NCBI GenBank assembly: GCA_004794785.1
Contig: SJOL01007418.1
Span: 1,109,885 to 1,173,884, forward strand
DNA: 64,000 nt
Origin: Opisthorchis felineus
Lineage: Eukaryota; Platyhelminthes; Trematoda; Opisthorchiida; Opisthorchiidae
Direction: 5' to 3'
Below are positions 58,761 through 64,000 of the stretch, piece after piece; positions within the stretch are counted from its first letter, which is position 1; the number at the start of each line of letters is the position of its first letter. The notes under the pieces are model-generated. The model was not told where the DNA came from and did no database searches. It saw only the letters and a list, made by a program, of their open reading frames with translations. Made by a program: the position numbers and the translations under genes.

Positions 58761-61446
58761 GGCATTTTTGGTCTGACATAAAATTCGGTTTTCGGAACAA
58801 TTAGAAATCTCATTTCGGGTTGATAGGCACTTTATGTGCAAACGTCCATTGTTAAGGGTCGTTTCTACTAGCTTCCAAAGTGATGCACTGGGAGCATGTC
58901 TGCCTCCAGAACATTTGAATAAGATTCATACAGTCATGTACGATTCAGCACGAAATTCATACTCGGAGATCTTTTGGGGGTAGAAGTGGTCTTCGCAGAC
59001 ACGAATGGGTAAAATGAACAAAACGACCGTCCGGGGTGGTTTCATGAATATTTCCCAGTTTTCAAATAGATTACACGCTGTACTCGGCGTATATTGCACT
59101 TCGCTTTTGCCAGAAACACAATCTCAGTGATCTTAAAGGACCAATCATACTCCAAGCTTTGAAATGGCCACGTCTTAAAAACAGCCGAACTATTCAGACG
59201 AACAGGATCGATTTACCTGAACTTCACGCAACAGAGTGTAGTCATCTTCAGTCTCCCAACAGCGGACCGATTACAAGGAGACCAAGAAGACGAAGGGGGA
59301 AACTCCGTAGACAGTCAAATTTTCCTCTCCGGTGTGACCTGCTTCCCCCCCCCCTCACCCCAACCACTGAAATATACGGTAATTTTCGGAAATGAATGAT
59401 CTGTCAGCAGGGATCCATTCCCTGCTTTTTCCTGTTACCTGACTTTAGTGAGCTCCTGTCATGTAGCACTGACACATGCTGCATGTTTCGACTGGTGTGT
59501 GGTGTCACTCTTGCTGAAAATGATTTTGTCCGTCTAATCTGTGATGCATTCGCAGTAGCCGCCTTACTAGACTTGTTCCTGTTGACAGGACTCGTGTTGT
59601 TCACAAATTAGTTGTCACAGCTGGAGGACTGTACCGCCGTATCGCTTCACTGTTACAATCCAGGTGTTTTGCCGATCAAAAGCCAGGACCTGATGCTCCA
59701 CCGTCAACCCCAAGGAAGACATGACAGCCGGTGACAAAGAGGATGGTGCGAAAATTGCAAATCAGAGAATGTGCCTGGGGGCGGGGGGTGTAAGGGTTTT
59801 CCAAAATATTTTTGCCTAATCACCTTGCGTAATACAAATTTAATAGGGAGTTAGCGTAATATCTTCGACAGAACTCAATGGAAAGGTTTTCAAGGTAACC
59901 AACCGCGAAGTAACTGAAGAGTATTCTCCTGGCTGCGAGTGGTTATAACGGAAAGCAATTCTTTTTTGTTGGCTAGTGGGTAGAAATTACTGTGGGGCTT
60001 TTCCAGTGTGTACTGAGAAAACGTTGATTGCAGTGGGTGGTGATGCTGTTTTGGCAGTCGGCAGAAGCCGGGACAGACAGACAGGGATTACTCGATCTCA
60101 ATCGTAGACACAAATCGGGTTATACTTTGTTTGGCAGGGGATATAGACATCCCTTACTAGGGTGCTCCAGAGGAAGAAGCCTCTGTGTTCCCTAACCGGG
60201 ACCCGTAATTGATACTGTTTATAAATTATCGAGTTCCAGGTGAGAATGTACGCCTACATTTCTGGCATATAGAGATTAGCATGAAGTTTGTCGACGGAAA
60301 CCAGACTAAGGCTTCAAATGAAGGGGAAAAAACAAGTCGAATTCGCGGGCGAAAGCTCTTAATTGATAGTTTTCTCGCAAATTGCGGGGTATGATTAACG
60401 GTTGTTGTTTGGTCACGAGGCGTGGACCGATTTGCGCAACACTGGGTCAAACATCCATTGTTACCCGGTCTAGAGACTAGCAGCCCTAAGGTCATTATTT
60501 GTTTTCGCCCCACAACAAGCGAGACCATGACCAGCTCCACTGCTAAATCGAGTCGATGGTGATTATATACCCTGATTGTGTATATGTTACCTGGGACGTC
60601 CGCTTTCCAGGACCTTATATCCCAGGTTTTCTCTTGTGGGCACTGGTTCACCGAACAGTGCGCAGCCAAGGACTTATCCCCTATGGTATAAACATGGCTA
60701 GTTTACTCAGTGCTCACTATTGTATTTCAGTAGCAGTCCGAGCGGTCACACGTAGGATGAAAATGCAGATTGTTTCTTGCTTCACTAAAGTAGTCACACA
60801 TGTTCAAATCTCCGCAGCAAAAAGTACATATATTGCGGCCTATGTGAGTTTTTTGTTGTTCGAAGTCTCGGTCAGGTCACCGAACATGGATAAGACCGCG
60901 GTAGAAATCTGTTATCCGTCCCGCTACTTCGAACTCATTAGTCACCGAACAGAGTGTGGTAGTGAAATCGGGATTAACTGTACATCAGGTAACTGGTGCT
61001 CTGTTCGCCGAGCTTGGCAATTTGCTTGCAAGCTCAGCGAACAGAAAAACAGCAACCTGGTCTACAGCCGAATAACGCAGCGGACAGAAAGAGTGTCCAA
61101 CATCCAGACCGCAATGATCCATTCGCCAGCACACTTTTCCTACCCTGAGCATGCAGTTGTTTTATCGATCTGCCAAGTCTAACCATACCACAAATCAGTC
61201 GAACAGACCGCGACTTGGGATGTCGAACGTTCATCTGGAACGCACTTAGCTTTGTGGGGTGCTCAAAAGGTCATCCGTAAAAAGCATAGACAAGTCTTGG
61301 AAACGTATGAGCGCATTTGGCTGAAAAGGCTTCTGACCGAGTAGCAGGACCTAGAGCTCAATTCTCGAAGAAGAAAAATCCACAGTTCATTCGATTTTGC
61401 AGCAAACTACGAATATAATAGTTTCGAACCGTATTCGGATGAGGCA

Positions 61447-61737
61447 TTACGACACTTCAAATAAACCCATCGATTCTGTTATTTGCTCCGTCCATTGGGA
61501 TACAGTCTGCTCTTCATCATACGCTCCATCAGCGTCCAACTCGTACACTTCTTTCGGATTTGCTTGCCACAGGGACAAGATAGAGTACTGGTTGATTGCA
61601 TCTGAAAGATAATTTTCTATCGATTGTTCCTCTACACCGTAAAGCTTGAAGTTACCCTTGGTTGTATGATTTCTACCCAAGTCAAGTAGGATCCAGGCCA
61701 CTGCGAGCTCTGTCCGAATGTACATCAAGCGTAGTTC
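61447..61737 (-). CDS. Candidate terminal exon, unknown acidic protein (96 residues)
   Basis: After a TTTAGGTAG acceptor at 61738 a frame of 96 codons runs to a TAA at 61449-61447. It reads ELRLMYIRTELAVAWILLDL, then GNFKLYGVEEQSIENYLSDA, INQYSILSLWQANPKEVYEL and an acidic end (DADGAYDEEQTVSQWTEQ). The composition is strongly protein-like with amphipathic helices; the tail is acidic. A possible internal donor (TTGG|GTAGAA) exists. I cannot name a family; it could also be a fragment of an unrecognised retroelement, since a Penelope-like remnant lies 1.6 kb away on the same strand. Confidence 0.4.
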   Translation of the reverse strand, partial: ELRLMYIRTELAVAWILLDLGRNHTTKGNFKLYGVEEQSIENYLSDAINQYSILSLWQANPKEVYELDADGAYDEEQTVSQWTEQITESMGLFEVS

Positions 61738-61789
61738 CTACCTAAAGACCAAGTTGTCCGTATGTTTCTTTGAACAACTGTCTGGAAAT

Positions 61790-61975
61790 TAGGTAGTACT
61801 GATCGGAGAGTGAGCCGAAATTCTCTTGAATTTCTTGTTTATAGTATAATTCAAATGAATGCGCACCTGATTGCTTATGGCAACACGTACATTTGGGTGT
61901 TCATTTAGGAAGGTCGAAGGAGTTTGGGGGACCTTAGCCTACCCGATGACTTCCAATAAGTTCGAAACCGGTAAT
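61790..61975 (+). repeat. S3 interspersed repeat, diverged copy
   Basis: GAGCCGAAATTCTCTTGAATTTCTTGTTTATAGTATAATTCAAATGAATGCGCAC, then GGTCGAAGGAGTTTGGGGGACCTTAGCCTACCCGATGAC parallel the head and body of 43.6 and 58.6 kb. Boundaries are approximate. Confidence 0.4.
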
Positions 61976-62954
61976 TTGCTGCTCAAACTTTTGACGACAT
62001 TATGGTTAGTATCGAAATGTGGAAACATATCAGAAATCTGACTATCGTTTCAACTGAAACGTGAGACGGCCTTAATCACACCACATTCAACTAAACTACA
62101 CTATAAGTAGTTTAGGTGGAACGCAGCTGAGTCCCTCACAATCACCAAATTGACTTGAAAACGTGCGTCTTTCGGAGGTTAAGTCATTTCTCTCGGTACC
62201 TGTGACTGGTGCAGTGGGTAGTCCCCCTGGTCTCAGGCTTGATCACTGAAACTAAAAGTGCAGATTACTCGGATTCCTGAAAACAATTTGATTTCCAAGG
62301 CAGTCTGTTAAACTGCTGGTCCCGAGAATTGAGAATTTCCTTGGGATATCCTCAGAAGCGGTGGCTATACTCTTTTAGTTACTTGATACCTGTACAGAAT
62401 TCCTCTAAACGCCATAATGTGTAAACTACTGATCGATTCACACGGAACTGATTGAGTGCATATTGGCTATCGATTAAGGGTAACTTAGTAATTTCAAAGT
62501 ACAAAACTTTATGCAAATTCAAGGTCCAGAACCAATGAAGAATGCTCGCGACGTTCATCCTGATAATTAGGATAGTCTCACGAGAACAAAGTTGATCTGG
62601 TCAGCTGGCCAAGTTAATGCCGAACAACTGTGAGCATCGGTTATGGTTCTGCTTAAAAACTGATCGTAATTAAAGCCTGATAAGTTAAGCTGGTCACTAC
62701 ACTTTGAATTTAAAAACTGTTATCCCTGGTCGATAAGGCTGAGTTTAATGGGAAACTTGTGGGCAGACCATCATTCAAAGTTGTTCATCGCACTGGATTT
62801 GGCGTTCGTATTCCACAGATCGGTCTCATTATGAATCCACTTGATGATTTCCTAACACGCTTACCCTGAGATGGTGAACAGGAATTTAAAACACTATTTG
62901 TGTCCTTCTGTGCAGTTAAGATGATTCTGAGTAGCTCAATCTCAACATTATAAC

Positions 62955-63097
62955 TCTAGCTGGTCCACACTAGGAGTGAGTGCTGGACTCGAGTTCCTCT
63001 CTTATTAGGGCTCACCGTCAGTGTTTATCCTGCCCCTGTCAGGCTTTGAACTTCCCACATCCGATACGAAAGGCGAGTTTATTTCCACTGAGCAGTC
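62955..63097 (-). mobile_element. SINE family S2, copy 3
   Basis: On the minus strand the tRNA-like head is decayed (B box GAAGTTCAAAGCC), followed by the S2 domain: AAACACTGACGGTGAGCCC, TAATAAGAGAGGAACTCGAG, TCCAGCACTC. It aligns with the copies at 16.0 and 56.7 kb. Confidence 0.55.
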
Positions 63098-63318
63098 ATG
63101 TCTAAACAGGTATCTATATTCACGACCGAGGGATAAGATTGAGAAGAACGAAGATAGCGAACAAGGCTTATTTTCTGTTATTGGTCCTCTTGGCTAATAC
63201 ACTACAAATTTATGTGGTGCCAGTAATCACGTGAAAAAAAGTTAAAATCGGGTACATACAATTTAGAGAGATAGAAATCAAAGGAAGTGGGGGGTTGAAT
63301 GAGGGGTAGGTCAATGGG

Positions 63319-63986
63319 TCACAGAATCAAGTAAGTGACGAGAATGTCAGACAGACTAGTTGGACCGGATTTTTCGCAAGCCAGTTCAAGTTCAGAGGTC
63401 GCACAAGTTTCTTTTGGACGCAAAGTTGTGGGTCCAGCAGTCGGATTCCAATTGCCTCTGCGATCGATAATAGTCTGGATCGAACTGGTCGTGATCACTT
63501 CGGAGGTACGCGGTGTACGATAGCGAAGGATTTCTCTTTCTCGATGACATGACTTGTTTCGGCCAAATGTTATGCAAGTGCACTTGAGCCTGGTTTCTTC
63601 CAAATACCATACAGAGACACGTATTGTTCTCGCATTCTGTCCGACAAATGCCTTGTCGTAAGAACAATGCATGATGCTCTGCACGAGCATACAAATGAGT
63701 ATACACGAAAGCTAGTGCTAGACCGTGGCAATTTGTCCTTCAGACGCAACCTGATAGTAGGTTTGCAATGAAAGCTCAAACACAGATTAGCAGCTATGTA
63801 TATTGTATTAACAGATTGTCTAAGCCTCCCCCTAATTAATTCAGCAACCGAGTCACCTTTGAATGAGAGCCTCATGTAGTCGGGTTTCTTCCCAACTCTA
63901 CGTTGTTTAGGTTTTGGCTTTACGGATTGTATAATCTTGAGTACGGACCTTCCAGTACATCCGTTCTGCAGGACTGTGTGTCTCAA
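63319..63986 (-). pseudogene. Penelope-like linker and GIY-YIG endonuclease, frameshifted
   Basis: From 63986 the frame reads KPKPKQRRVGKKPDYMRLSF, then KGDSVAELIRGRLRQSV and AANLCLSFHCKPTIRLR. Next comes the endonuclease entry KDKLPRSSTSFRVYSFVCSC, followed by TTRHLSDRMREQ. These blocks and their order are those I associate with flatworm Penelope-like proteins. The frame stops at 63570; the continuation (VMSSRKRNPSLSYTAYLRSD, then RSQRQLESDCWTHNFASKR) lies in another frame, so there is at least one frameshift. In the nuclease, the position of the YIG of GIY-YIG reads CIV, so the catalytic motif is lost. Confidence 0.65.
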
Positions 63987-64000
63987 GAATGTTAGTTCCT
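63319..64000 (-). mobile_element. Penelope-like element, 3' coding part
   Basis: The minus strand encodes the C-terminal part of a Penelope-like retroelement, entering from beyond the window edge and running towards 63319. Penelope-like elements join a reverse transcriptase to a GIY-YIG endonuclease. Only the linker and endonuclease region is inside the window; the reverse transcriptase core, if present, lies past 64000. Frame changes and a degraded catalytic motif show that it is not functional. Confidence 0.65.

Overview
This is eukaryotic genomic DNA from an animal, most likely a flatworm and probably a digenean trematode. The reasons are GT-AG split genes with kilobase introns, no operons or bacterial ribosome sites, and a mix of decayed retroelements typical of platyhelminths: an RTE-type LINE 3' end, an R2/Dong-like LINE with a restriction-like endonuclease, a Penelope-like element with a GIY-YIG region, and tRNA-derived SINEs. 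The species cannot be named from the sequence alone. Family names come from motif recall; no database was searched.

The best gene is on the minus strand between about 31.64 kb and 23.07 kb. Five exons join with matching phases into a 577-residue ARHGAP19-like RhoGAP protein. It has CCAAT/TATA-like promoter elements upstream, a good start context, and an AATAAA signal about 195 nt after the stop. Its catalytic arginine finger appears to be alanine. An intron-like 47-nt GT...AG stretch inside exon 3 cannot be removed without creating a stop codon.

Other minus-strand exon candidates are scattered at low density. Exons near 15.7, 15.3 and 9.7 kb chain in phase to a stop. Exons near 46.5 and 43.2 kb chain in phase to a stop. 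Isolated candidates lie near 61.7, 40.7, 20.1, 18.1, 5.7 and 5.2 kb. Their families are not recognised with confidence; the 20.1 kb exon faintly resembles a REC114 strand. Two weak plus-strand candidates lie at 21.2 and 39.3 kb.

The rest is intron or intergenic DNA. It holds (1) SINE family S1, five copies; (2) SINE family S2, three copies, and family S4, three copies, which share a central domain; (3) an interspersed repeat family S3 of about ten divergent copies; (4) LINE and Penelope remnants at 1.7-2.2, 9.4, 32.6-33.7 and 63.3-64 kb; (5) microsatellites at 2.0-2.2 kb, 32.6 kb, 45.15 kb and 49.9 kb; (6) a perfect 107-bp tandem duplication at 10.1 kb; and (7) three clear hairpins at 7.2, 19.2 and 30.0 kb, two of them with miRNA-precursor dimensions. 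I found no rRNA gene, intact tRNA gene, CRISPR array or complete transposon.
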